From DTYU01 sp040757355 (GTDB lineage: Bacteria > Bacillota > Desulfotomaculia > Desulfotomaculales > Ammonificaceae), in NCBI GenBank assembly GCA_040757355.1, contig JBFLWY010000010.1, positions 1 to 64,000 of the forward strand: 64,000 nt of DNA, given 5' to 3'. A model generated the notes under the pieces. That model was not told the origin of the DNA. It ran no database searches and saw only the letters and a list, made by a program, of their open reading frames with translations. Positions 1 through 7,280 of the stretch are shown here, one piece after another; within the stretch, counting starts at the first letter, position 1; every line of letters begins with the position of its first letter. The translations under genes and the position numbers were made by a program.

Positions 1-160
1 TGGGTCTCGCGCGACGGAGCTTCCTGAACCGTGTCAGGTCCTGACGGAAGCAGCACTAAAGGAAATCCTCCGGGTGCCGTGAGGGTGCCTGGCCCGAGCC
101 ACCTGCGGCGGGTGACGACCGGAAGCCGGTATTCAAAGGCAGGTGCACGGCCAAGTTTAC
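1..160 (+). ncRNA. ffs: Signal recognition particle RNA (3' part)
   Basis: Scaffold RNA of the signal recognition particle, which binds Ffh for co-translational membrane targeting. The universally conserved SRP54-binding hairpin is visible at 31-53: GTG-TCAGG-TCC-TGAC-GGA-AGCAG-CAC, with the GTG/CAC outer stem paired. About 110 nt follow before a strong terminator, and the 5' strand of the long stem appears to lie before position 1. This suggests a long Bacillus-type SRP RNA cut by the window edge. Position just upstream of dnaX is the usual Firmicutes arrangement. Confidence 0.88.
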
Positions 161-161
161 T

Positions 162-200
162 CGCTGTTTTGAGAATCTTCAAAACAGCGCTTTTATTTTT
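162..200 (+). terminator. Intrinsic terminator of the SRP RNA
   Basis: Perfect 11-bp stem (CGCTGTTTTGA at 162-172 with TCAAAACAGCG at 179-189), 6-nt loop, followed by a T-rich tail. It separates the SRP RNA from dnaX. Confidence 0.85.
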
Positions 201-311
201 GCTGTGGTGTTTTTTGCAAAGATTATGCTTTCAACGAGGATTAGACCTGGCAGTGTAGAAATAGTTCCTTTTAGATTATCAGGGGATCTGACTACCAAGC
301 GGAGGTATCAA

Positions 312-1622
312 GTGAATAAACAAGAAACCGCCCCGGTGGCATTGTACCGCCAGTGGCGACCGCAGACATTTGCAGAAGTGGTGGGTCAAGAGCATGTAAC
401 CCGGACGCTTCGGAACGCCCTGGCAAGAAACAAGGTGGCACACGCCCTGCTTTTTGCCGGACCGCGCGGAACCGGCAAAACAAGTACCGCCAGGATTCTG
501 GCCAAGGCACTGAACTGTATTGAGGGCCCGGATGTCAGGCCTTGTAACGTTTGCCACCACTGCCGTTCGATAACGGCGGGCACCTCGCTGGACGTGTTGG
601 AGCTCGACGCGGCCTCAAGACGCGGCATAGACGAGATGCGCGACCTCCGCGAGCGGGTCAAACTGGCCCCGGTGGCGGCGCCGCATAAGGTTTACATCAT
701 CGACGAGGCGCACATGCTCACCACGGAGGCCGCCAACGCCCTTTTGAAGACACTTGAGGAACCACCGCCCCACGTCGTCTTTATTCTTGCCACAACCGAA
801 CCCCACAAGATGCCTGTCACTATCCTTTCCCGCTGCCAGCGCTTTGACTTTCACCGGCTCCAACCGGCAGAGATCCGCTCGCAGTTGGAACGGGTCCTTG
901 AAGAAGTGCAGGGCCGGGCCACGCCGGCGGCCATGGAAATGATATCCCGGGCCGCAGAAGGGAGTATGCGCGACGCACTGGGTATCCTGGACCAGGTTTT
1001 ATCCCTGGGCGATGGAGACATAGACGAGGATACGGTAGCTGACCTCCTGGGGAAGGTGCGGCTGGGGGCCTTAACCGAAATGACTGAGTTTCTCCGGCGG
1101 GGGGACACGGCGGGGGCGCTCCGGTTGGTCTCGGAAGTTGACCGGGCCGGGAAGGACCCCGGACTTTTCGTCCGCGACTTGTTGGGCCTGCTGCGGGAGG
1201 ACCTTCTGCGGGCAATCGACCAGGGTAAAACTGTACCGCGCAGCCTTATACGCTGCCTGGACGAATTCAGCCGTGCGCTGGAGGAGACGAAGGGGGCGGC
1301 GATAAAAACGTTGCCGCTGGAACTGGCGATTGTCAGGGCGCTCTACGGGAGTACACCGGTAGGGGACGGCGAAGAGGAACCTTCCCTGCAGCGGGTAAAA
1401 GCCGCATGGGCGGATATCCTTAAAGCAGTGAAGAACTCCCGGCCGGTGACGTTCGGGTACCTGAGCCGCGCGCGGCCGGTAGCAGTATCCGGGCAGTGCC
1501 TGAAGCTTTCCCTGCCGGACGACGCTTCAAGGGAGGTTATAACGCAGCAGGAGCACCGTACAGTGGTGGAGCAGGCGCTATCGAAATTCTTCGGCGACAG
1601 GTGGCGTATAGAGGTATCATAA
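312..1622 (+). CDS. dnaX: DNA polymerase III subunit gamma/tau
   Basis: ATPase of the clamp loader that opens and loads the sliding clamp at replication forks. The 436-residue protein starts at a GTG 7 nt behind GGAGG (303-304 region). This gives the typical N-terminus (ALYRQWRPQTFAEVVGQ). Walker A GPRGTGKT is at about residues 50-57, a zinc knuckle with CNVC-HHC lies near 75, and a DEAH Walker B and the SRC arginine-finger region follow. The C-terminal part is short compared with tau proteins of 550-640 residues, so the tau-specific tail is reduced. It heads the conserved dnaX-ybaB-recR cluster. Confidence 0.96.
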   Translation: MNKQETAPVALYRQWRPQTFAEVVGQEHVTRTLRNALARNKVAHALLFAGPRGTGKTSTARILAKALNCIEGPDVRPCNVCHHCRSITAGTSLDVLELDAASRRGIDEMRDLRERVKLAPVAAPHKVYIIDEAHMLTTEAANALLKTLEEPPPHVVFILATTEPHKMPVTILSRCQRFDFHRLQPAEIRSQLERVLEEVQGRATPAAMEMISRAAEGSMRDALGILDQVLSLGDGDIDEDTVADLLGKVRLGALTEMTEFLRRGDTAGALRLVSEVDRAGKDPGLFVRDLLGLLREDLLRAIDQGKTVPRSLIRCLDEFSRALEETKGAAIKTLPLELAIVRALYGSTPVGDGEEEPSLQRVKAAWADILKAVKNSRPVTFGYLSRARPVAVSGQCLKLSLPDDASREVITQQEHRTVVEQALSKFFGDRWRIEVS

Positions 1623-1781
1623 TGGGATGTTCCGCCAGAACTGTTCGAAAGTGCGAAGTGTGTCACAGTGGTTATATTGCATAGCCGAGGTCCTACATTT
1701 TTGAATTCGCAAGGCGGACTCTTTCATTGACACTAACCTCTGTTTTCACTGCTTATTTCTTAATTAGGGAGGGCGACAAAC

Positions 1782-2090
1782 TTGGACATAGGCAAGATGA
1801 TGAAACAGGTCCAGAAACTGCAGGGTGAGATGGCCAAGCTCCAGGAGGAACTTGCACAGCGTAAGACGGAGGCCACTGCCGGCGGAGGTGTGGTTAGAGC
1901 GGTTGTCAATGGGCGCCAGGAGGTTGTAGCGCTCGATATCAAACCGGAAGCGGTAGACCCGGAAGACGTCGAGATGCTGCAGGACCTCATCGTAGCGGCG
2001 GTAAACGAAGCGCTGAGGCAATCGCGGGACATGGTGGCCCGTGAAATGGGTCGGCTCACCGGAGGCCTGGGGATCCCGGGTCTGTTTTGA
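1782..2090 (+). CDS. ybaB: YbaB/EbfC family nucleoid-associated protein
   Basis: Small dimeric DNA-binding protein of the YbaB family that sits beside dnaX and recR in most bacteria. The 102-residue protein has the expected N-terminal helix rich in K, Q and E (MKQVQKLQGEMAKLQEEL) and the conserved central GGG-VVRAVVNG-stretch. It starts at a TTG about 8 nt behind AGGGAGG (1765-1773). Family members bind DNA and may act in recombination or replication; the exact role here is inferred from position. A 160-nt gap separates it from dnaX. Confidence 0.92.
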   Translation: MDIGKMMKQVQKLQGEMAKLQEELAQRKTEATAGGGVVRAVVNGRQEVVALDIKPEAVDPEDVEMLQDLIVAAVNEALRQSRDMVAREMGRLTGGLGIPGLF

Positions 2091-2261
2091 AGAGGCCGCC
2101 GCAAGACTTCATCTGCCGTTTAGGAATCGCGGGTTGTGTATCCCTCTTCCCGAAGGGCCGTTATAAGCGTAAGGGGATGGACCATTGGGGGTCGTTCTGC
2201 GTTCTGCGTGCTGCGCTGAGAATATGCGCACGGAAATTAAGTGAGCATTTTTCAAGGTATA

Positions 2262-2313
2262 GATATGTTTTTTTGCCGGAAACGGCCTTCAGCCTTTTTC
2301 CGGCCTACGAAAA
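2262..2313 (+). repeat. GCCGGAAACGG hairpin repeat, copy 1
   Basis: A roughly 50-bp unit containing an inverted repeat (GCCGGAAA near 2275 and TTTCCGGC near 2297), preceded by a T-run. An almost identical copy lies at 5085-5134. It lies in the non-coding gap between ybaB and recR. No protein is supported here. Confidence 0.75.
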
Positions 2314-2384
2314 TTAGAAGTCAGAGGCATGAAGTCAGAGGTCAGAGGATAAAACAACATTTGTGGGCGGACGAAGTAGATATT

Positions 2385-2457
2385 CCGACATCTGACATCC
2401 TGAAGCCGACATCTGACATCCTGAAGCCGACATCTGACATCCTGAAGCCGACTTCTG
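2385..2457 (+). repeat. 21-bp tandem repeat, three copies plus a partial
   Basis: The unit CCGACATCTGACATCCTGAA plus G runs at 2385-2405, 2406-2426 and 2427-2447 with no spacers, then a partial fourth copy begins CCGACTTCTG. Within each unit GACATC(C/T)TGA is itself repeated. Related GAAGTCAG-type sequence sits just upstream (2319-2346). It is a simple tandem repeat, not a CRISPR, because spacers are absent. Confidence 0.85.
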
Positions 2458-2528
2458 TTTTGGCAGGCCGGAAAAGAAAATGATTCAATTGCTTGGGCTT
2501 CGGCCTTTTATAAACGTCGAACGAAAAC

Positions 2529-2627
2529 GGACCCCAAAGGTCCATCAGCATAAGCCCGAACCGTGAACCGTGAACGGACCCTAAAGGTCCATCACTTTCA
2601 GCCTAACGTTGAACTATTTTAGTAGGA
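2529..2627 (+). repeat. GGACC-GGTCC leader module upstream of recR
   Basis: Two copies of a palindrome of the form GGACCC(C/T)AAAGGTCC (2529-2543 and 2576-2590), followed by CAGCCTAACGTTGAACTATT and then the recR ribosome-binding site. The same order of parts occurs directly upstream of porC (5163-5232) and, split by an insertion, upstream of proB (23929-23950 and 24237-24286). Together with the repeats above it fills the 549-nt gap between ybaB and recR. Confidence 0.6.
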
Positions 2628-2639
2628 GTGTCTGAAAGC

Positions 2640-3239
2640 ATGGCTTATGCCCGGCCTGTTAACCGGCTGATAGAGGAATTGAAACGCCTACCTGGAATCG
2701 GGCCCCGGACGGCCCAGCGGTTGGCGCTCTATCTTTTGAGCGCCCCGCAGGACCAGGCGGAGCGCCTTGCCGCCGCTATCAAGGAGGCTCGGGAAACGAC
2801 GGTTTACTGCTCGGTATGCGGGAACTTCACCGATATCGACCCATGCAGCATCTGTGCGGACGCAGCGCGGGACCACAGTATTTTCTGCGTGGTTGAAGAA
2901 CCGCGCGATGTTGTGGCGATCGAGCGATCCGGCAGCTACCGCGGTGTTTACCATGTTCTGCACGGCGCGCTTTCGCCGCTCGACGGTATCGGTCCGGAAA
3001 AACTGCGGATAAAGGAACTTCTGGCGCGGTTGGATAACGGCGGCGTGGGCGAAGTGGTTCTAGCCACGAGCCCCGATACGGAAGGCGAAGCGACGGCCCT
3101 TTATCTCAAGCGGCTACTAGAGCCGATCGGCGTCAAGTTAAGCAGGCTGGCGTACGGCCTGCCGGTAGGTGCTGAGATCGAGTTTGCCGACGAGCAAACT
3201 ATTGCCAGAGCGATGGAGGGGCGACGGGAGATTAAATGA
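2640..3239 (+). CDS. recR: Recombination protein RecR
   Basis: RecR works with RecO/RecF to load RecA on gapped DNA. The 199-residue length is standard. Visible in order: an N-terminal helix-hairpin-helix (LPGIGPRTAQRLALYLL), a four-cysteine zinc finger (CSVCGNF...DPCSIC) near residues 55-70, and a Toprim domain with VVEEPRDVVAIE. The ATG at 2640 is preferred over an upstream GTG at 2628, because the GTG overlaps the TAGGAG ribosome-binding site (2623-2628). The stop codon is immediately followed by, and contributes to, the target duplication of a MITE (3245). Confidence 0.95.
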   Translation: MAYARPVNRLIEELKRLPGIGPRTAQRLALYLLSAPQDQAERLAAAIKEARETTVYCSVCGNFTDIDPCSICADAARDHSIFCVVEEPRDVVAIERSGSYRGVYHVLHGALSPLDGIGPEKLRIKELLARLDNGGVGEVVLATSPDTEGEATALYLKRLLEPIGVKLSRLAYGLPVGAEIEFADEQTIARAMEGRREIK

Positions 3240-3293
3240 AGGGCGTAACTATTCAGGCTTCCCGTCGGGCGCGGCGATAAACGGCGCATTTCG

Positions 3294-3475
3294 GAAGTCA
3301 GATGTCGGACGTCGGAAGTCAGACTCGTAGGAAATCGCTTTGCGATTTCCATTTTTTAATTTCGGAAGTCAGATGCAGGATGTCAGAAGTCAGACTCGTA
3401 GAATTCCCTGCGCGAATTCCCTTTTCCCCCTTTTCAGACCTCTGACTTCCGGCTTCTGACCTCTGAATCATGTAC
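3294..3475 (+). repeat. GAAGTCAG-rich degenerate repeat tract
   Basis: Several copies of GGAAGTCAGA(TG/CT) alternate with short inverted stretches such as GGAAATCGCTTTGCGATTTCC. The tract ends with the complementary form (CTGACTTCCGGCTTCTGACC). Related tracts lie at 2319-2346 and 29216-29335. It sits inside the MITE at 3245-3715. No gene is supported. Confidence 0.7.
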
Positions 3476-3489
3476 ACTCCGGCCCGGCC

Positions 3490-3587
3490 CCCAGCACTCA
3501 AACTTGCCCTGGCAGAAAACAAGCGGTTTTCACAACATTTAATGTTTTTATGAAATTGCTACTTTCCAAGTTGAATTGAGTGCTGGG
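3490..3587 (+). repeat. CCCAGCACTCAA inverted-repeat unit
   Basis: A 98-bp unit bounded by CCCAGCACTCAAACTTG and the inverted CAAGTTGAATTGAGTGCTGGG. The same bounding motif recurs at 4765-4953, 23951-24236 and 28566-28673. A variant with CCCCGCACTCAAC ends lies immediately after (3616-3685). Confidence 0.75.
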
Positions 3588-3615
3588 TTCCTCGCACTGC
3601 TTGTTTTTCTCGCCG

Positions 3616-3685
3616 CCCCGCACTCAACTTAGCAGATGAAAGCAGCATAGTTCCGGCAGCCTTGCACCCAGAGTTGAGTGCGGGG
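3616..3685 (+). repeat. CCCCGCACTCAAC inverted-repeat unit (variant)
   Basis: Bounded by CCCCGCACTCAAC (3616-3628) and GTTGAGTGCGGGG (3673-3685). The stretch from about 3640 to 3715 matches, inverted and almost base for base, 11243-11318 in the second MITE. Confidence 0.7.
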
Positions 3686-3977
3686 TAATTAGTGGGTGGC
3701 AGGCTGAATGGTTGCTGAAGGGGCGTTGAAACGCTTGGTGACCCGTTTGAATTCCTGAAACACTCCGGGATTTGCGGGTGCAATTATACTAAGATTAAAT
3801 ATAGAAGGCACGGTTTTTTAACGTTTTACAGGAATAATTTACCTCCCTTGCGGAATAAGCTTGCTCCAGAGGTTGTCATAATCGGGTAACTGTCTGACTG
3901 CAGGCGAGCAGCCGGCATGTCGTTAAGTTCCGGCTTCTCGGCGCTTGCAGGCACTTCCTAAAAAGGGGGGTAAATGT

Positions 3978-4241
3978 ATGGACTGGAAAATTGCGGCTTT
4001 AGGGGCGGTGGGGCTGTTGGGTCTGTACCTGATAGGCAGCGCCTTAATTGCGCCGTTCAGACTCCTCCTGCGGTTGGGTGTGGCATTTGTTGCGGGCGGG
4101 GTTCTGATTGCCCTGGTTAATCTCGCAGGCACGGTGTTTCACTTCCACATAGCGATGAATCCTGTGACGATGCTTGCGGCTGGTGCTTATCCCGTCCCAG
4201 GCCTTCTTCTCCTCACCTTATTAACCATTTTCACGGTCTAA
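3978..4241 (+). CDS. bofA: Pro-sigma-K processing inhibitor BofA family protein
   Basis: Small integral membrane protein. In Bacillus, BofA keeps the SpoIVFB protease inactive in the outer forespore membrane until sigma-K is needed. The 87-residue protein is almost wholly hydrophobic, with three likely membrane segments (about 5-25, 28-50 and 63-85). It carries the family-type C-terminus (NPVTMLAAGAYPVPGLLLL). The ATG at 3978 follows a GGGGGG ribosome-binding run (3965-3970). Position after dnaX-ybaB-recR matches the Bacillus order and supports the call. The gene also marks the organism as a spore former. Confidence 0.88.
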   Translation: MDWKIAALGAVGLLGLYLIGSALIAPFRLLLRLGVAFVAGGVLIALVNLAGTVFHFHIAMNPVTMLAAGAYPVPGLLLLTLLTIFTV

Positions 4242-4764
4242 GCGTTGACGCTGCCGTGGTTTTGGGGTAGGATAATATGTAAACCATTTTGGGGCGTAGC
4301 AAGATATTCTTGCATAGGAATATATTACTTAATTTTGAAGGAAGCGGTTAAAAGGGAGGACGATGTAACAAAGCAGTAACAAAACAGTTCGCCGGGGGCA
4401 AAATGAGTATCGGCTTTTATGTGTACAAGCCCCTGCTTTTTTTAAATTCAACGTTAAGTTCAACGTTCGCACTTAGCTTACTGCTCAGGAGTAGTTCTGA
4501 AAAAAACAGCCGGTTTTGCCCCCAAGGAGCCGGTACCAGAACTGATATTCAAAAGATAGTTGCGCGAAAGCGGAGTAGATGTACATTTTATAAAGAAGAG
4601 GCGTCTTTAAAGGCGCAACTGAGTACTGAGGGGCGCCCCGGGGATAACACTGACAAGCAGGCCTATTCGGTCATAACTGCGAAAGTGTGTATTGAATTCG
4701 CGCAGATACGACTTTTGAAGATAGAGAGAGAAGATAGAGAGATTTTTGCAGGAGTCGTTCACGA
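4242..4764. other. Intergenic stretch without a supported gene
   Basis: About 520 nt after bofA. It contains a spaced inverted repeat (GGGGGCAAAA near 4394 and TTTTGCCCCC near 4513) and AT-rich sequence. An open frame from 4403 runs into the repeat array and shows no family-like sequence, no clear ribosome-binding site and odd composition, so I do not call it. Confidence 0.5.
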
Positions 4765-4953
4765 CCCAGCACTCAATGGACTCTCTTGCCCTTTGAAGGA
4801 CAGACCTTCATTGAGCTTAAATGCCCAGCACTCAATAGGACTTTTTGAGCTTTGGAGGAGAGACCTTCTTTAGTCTAATGAAGTGATAGCTTTCAAACTT
4901 CAAGGTTATATTGAGTGCTGGGTTAATCTTCAAGGATTACATTGAGTGCTGGG
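4765..4953 (+). repeat. CCCAGCACTCAA array (compound)
   Basis: Two CCCAGCACTCAA motifs (from 4765 and 4824) face two inverted TTGAGTGCTGGG motifs (4911-4922 and 4942-4953). The inner sequence includes AGACCTTCTTTAGTCTAATG and GAAGTGATAGCTTTCAAACT. The reverse complement of this interior reappears at about 23985-24075 upstream of proB, so the two arrays are inverted copies. Confidence 0.8.
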
Positions 4954-5084
4954 TCGCCACCGGGAATGGAATGGCCTGTCTGCCGTTATCTCAGGCGAAT
5001 TAGGAAGTGAGCAGTGTGAGGTGAGAGGTGGTATTCTTAAAAGTAGGTCGGAATAAGCGTAGCGTTTCCGGCATTTTAAGGAAA

Positions 5085-5134
5085 GATATGTTTTTTTTGC
5101 CGGAAACGGCCTTTAGCCTTTTTCCGGCCTACGA
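5085..5134 (+). repeat. GCCGGAAACGG hairpin repeat, copy 2
   Basis: Near-identical to 2262-2313, including the T-run and the inverted arms GCCGGAAA and TTTCCGGC. Another partial arm (GTTTCCGGC) lies at 5064-5072. Confidence 0.75.
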
Positions 5135-5162
5135 ACTACGAACTCCGGTCTTTTTCTCAGCG

Positions 5163-5232
5163 TAGAACGTAGAACGGACCCAAAAGGTCCGTCAGCATAA
5201 GGTTAAACGTCTATTTACGGAGGAGGTTGCTT
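5163..5232 (+). repeat. GGACC-GGTCC leader module upstream of porC
   Basis: AACGTAGAACGGACCC, then AAAAGGTCC (palindrome 5176-5190), then GTCAGCATAAGGTTAAACGT, then CTATTT and the AGGAGG ribosome-binding site of porC. It matches the modules before recR and proB up to the ribosome-binding site, so it probably lies in the 5' untranslated region. Confidence 0.6.
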
Positions 5233-5808
5233 ATGGGGGATACTGTTGAAATCCGGTGGCATGGAAGAGGAGGGCAGGGGACCGTAACCGCGGCTAAGGT
5301 GCTGGCGGACGCATGTCTTGCCGGCGGGAGGTATGTCCAGGCTTTCCCGGAATACGGTCCGGAAAGGTCCGGGGCGCCGCTGAGGGCATACAACCGGATT
5401 AGTTCTAAGGAACTCCGGATGCACTGCCCGGTGCTTGAGCCCCAGGTAGTAAGCGTAGTCGACGCATCGCTGCTGGATACCGTGGACGTTACGGAGGGGG
5501 CTAAGGAAAACGCGGTATTTCTAGTAAACACAGCTAAAGACCCGCAGGAGATAAGGGAAAAGCTGAAAGCAAAAACCGGGCAGAAAGTCTTTACGGTTGA
5601 CGCCACCAGGATAGCGGTGGAATCGATCGGGAGGCCCTTCCCGAACTCGCCGATGCTCGGCGCGGTCTGTAAGATAACTGGTCTTGTCACCCTCGAACAC
5701 CTCCTTGAGGATGTCAGGAAGAGTTTCGGCAAAAAATTTGCGCAGAAGATTATCGACGGGAACCTCGAAGCAACAAGGCGGGGTTATGAGGAGGTAAAAG
5801 AAGGATGA
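5233..5808 (+). CDS. porC: 2-oxoacid:ferredoxin oxidoreductase, gamma subunit
   Basis: Gamma subunit of a four-subunit pyruvate (or related 2-oxoacid):ferredoxin oxidoreductase, which makes acyl-CoA, CO2 and reduced ferredoxin anaerobically. The 191-residue protein opens with the family signature IRWHGRGGQGTVTAAKVLA and contains YGPERSGAPLRAYNRIS. The ATG at 5233 follows AGGAGG (5221-5226). The stop overlaps the start of porD (ATGA), so the subunits are translationally coupled. Substrate (pyruvate versus 2-oxoisovalerate) cannot be settled from sequence alone. Confidence 0.93.
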   Translation: MGDTVEIRWHGRGGQGTVTAAKVLADACLAGGRYVQAFPEYGPERSGAPLRAYNRISSKELRMHCPVLEPQVVSVVDASLLDTVDVTEGAKENAVFLVNTAKDPQEIREKLKAKTGQKVFTVDATRIAVESIGRPFPNSPMLGAVCKITGLVTLEHLLEDVRKSFGKKFAQKIIDGNLEATRRGYEEVKEG

Positions 5809-6101
5809 GCGCGAAAGGATGGCGGGAGCTTCCACCGGGGGCGGTGATTCTCGACGCGGGGAATTCGCGCGAGCTGAAAACCGGCACCTGGCGGACGCTC
5901 AGCAAGCCGGTTATTAAGGAAGAGAACTGCAGTCAGTGTCTTTTGTGCTGGCTTTTTTGCCCGGATATGGCCGTCATCGTGAAGGAAGGAAAGGTGGTCG
6001 GCATCGATTACGAGTATTGCAAGGGCTGCGGCATATGCGCCGCTGAGTGTCCCGGCAAGAAGGGGCAGAAGGCCATTGTCATGGAGGAGGAAAAGAAATA
6101 A
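5805..6101 (+). CDS. porD: 2-oxoacid:ferredoxin oxidoreductase, delta subunit
   Basis: Ferredoxin-like electron-transfer subunit of the complex. The 98-residue protein has two classical [4Fe-4S] motifs, CSQCLLCWLFCP (about 43-54) and CKGCGICAAECP (about 73-84). An N-terminal segment with the typical GTWRTLSKPVI sequence precedes them. It overlaps porC by 4 nt and its stop TAA shares one base with the porA ATG (TAATG). Confidence 0.94.
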   Translation: MSAKGWRELPPGAVILDAGNSRELKTGTWRTLSKPVIKEENCSQCLLCWLFCPDMAVIVKEGKVVGIDYEYCKGCGICAAECPGKKGQKAIVMEEEKK

Positions 6102-7279
6102 TGGCGAGGGTAGCTGCTGTAACGGGAAACGAAGCGGTGGCAGAGGCGCTCCGACAGATAAACCCGGACGTCTGCGCCGCGTATCCGATAACCCCGCAAA
6201 CGGAGCTGATGCAGAGATTCTCTGCATTCGTGTCCAACGGGAAGGTTGACACCGAGCTGATTCTGGTTGAAAGCGAGCACAGCGCGATGAGCGCATGTAT
6301 CGGTGCGGCCGCCGCGGGCGGCAGGGTCGCGACCGCTACCTGCGGCCCGGGACTGGCGCTGATGTGGGAGATGCTTTTCGTAGCATCCGGAACGCGCCTG
6401 CCGATAGTCATGGCGGTGGTCAACAGGTCGCTTTCCGCGCCGCTTAACATCCACGGCGACCACTCCGACGCGATGGGCGCGCGCGATTCCGGGTGGATCC
6501 AACTCTGGTCGGAAAACGCCCAGGAGGCATACGACAACACCATTCAGGCGTTCCGGATCGCAGAGCACATGGATATCAGGCTCCCTGCCATGGTTTGCAT
6601 GGACGGGTTCATTGTCAGCCATTCCATCGGCAGAATAGAGTATCTTGACGACGAGCCCGTCAAAAATTTCGTGGCGGAGTACAAGCCCCTCTACCCGCTG
6701 CTCGACCTGGAAAACCCGAAGAGCTTCGGCCCGCTGATCCTTACGGACCAGTATCACGAGTACAAGCGGGCCCAGCACGAGGTGATGACCAGGGTCCAGG
6801 GCGTCGTGCTCGAGGTGGCGGCGGAGTTTGAAAAGATAAGCGGCAGGAAATACGGCCTGTTCGAGGCTTACCGGCTCGACGACGCCGAAATCGGTCTCGT
6901 AATATTGAACTCGGCGGCCGGGACGGCGAAAGACGTCGTCGATTCGTTTCGGGAACGCGGGGTCAAGGCGGGCCTTTTAAAGCCGCGTCTCTTCAGGCCG
7001 TTCCCGTATACAGAGGTCGCGCAGGCGCTGAAAGACCTGAAGGCTGTGGCCGTTCTAGACCGCGCCGACTCGTTCGGCGGCTACGGCCCGGTCTTTATGG
7101 AGGTCTGTTCGGCGCTTTACCCGCTCGCGAAGCGCCCGGTGGCGATAAACAAGATATACGGCCTGGGCGGCCGGGACTTTCTGCCGCAGCATGCTGAGGC
7201 GGTCTTGAAGGAACTTGAAGAGATAGCGCGCACGGGCAAGGCGGGAATTACCAAAGAGTACATCGGGGTGAGGGAATAA
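6101..7279 (+). CDS. porA: 2-oxoacid:ferredoxin oxidoreductase, alpha subunit
   Basis: Alpha subunit, which with beta forms the thiamine-diphosphate active site. The 392-residue protein starts MARVAAVTGNEAVAEALRQI and contains the conserved AAYPITPQTELMQRF, the ESEHSAMSACIGAAAAGGR stretch and HGDHSD. This fits the pyruvate-type family, and the length is normal. An upstream in-frame start would sit inside porD and lacks a ribosome-binding site, so ATG 6101 is chosen (the GGAGGAGG inside porD lies 12-20 nt upstream). Confidence 0.94.
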   Translation: MARVAAVTGNEAVAEALRQINPDVCAAYPITPQTELMQRFSAFVSNGKVDTELILVESEHSAMSACIGAAAAGGRVATATCGPGLALMWEMLFVASGTRLPIVMAVVNRSLSAPLNIHGDHSDAMGARDSGWIQLWSENAQEAYDNTIQAFRIAEHMDIRLPAMVCMDGFIVSHSIGRIEYLDDEPVKNFVAEYKPLYPLLDLENPKSFGPLILTDQYHEYKRAQHEVMTRVQGVVLEVAAEFEKISGRKYGLFEAYRLDDAEIGLVILNSAAGTAKDVVDSFRERGVKAGLLKPRLFRPFPYTEVAQALKDLKAVAVLDRADSFGGYGPVFMEVCSALYPLAKRPVAINKIYGLGGRDFLPQHAEAVLKELEEIARTGKAGITKEYIGVRE

Positions 7280-7280
7280 G

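Larger units (their letters stand above)
3245..3715 (+). mobile_element. IS66-like MITE carrying an internal insertion
   Basis: Begins GTAACTATTCAGGC (3245) and ends with the inverted counterpart GGCTGAATGGTTGC (to 3715). It is flanked by near-identical 8-bp direct repeats TGAAGGGC (3237-3244) and TGAAGGGG (3716-3723). GTAA ends and 8-bp target duplications are the hallmark of IS66-family transposition. Both ends match, inverted, the 117-bp MITE at 11243-11359. The middle (about 3283-3638) has no counterpart there and looks like later inserted repeat DNA. No transposase is encoded. Confidence 0.7.

Noticed and set aside
2385..2457. CRISPR array
   Set aside because: The three 21-bp copies are directly adjacent with no spacers, and no cas genes are in the window.
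2241..2483. Small protein with TSDILKP repeats
   Set aside because: It is a translation of the GCCGGAAACGG hairpin and the 21-bp tandem repeat; both recur or look non-coding.
4403..4873. Protein-coding gene of about 156 codons after bofA
   Set aside because: No ribosome-binding site, no family resemblance, and its second half is built from the CCCAGCACTCAA repeat also found non-coding elsewhere.
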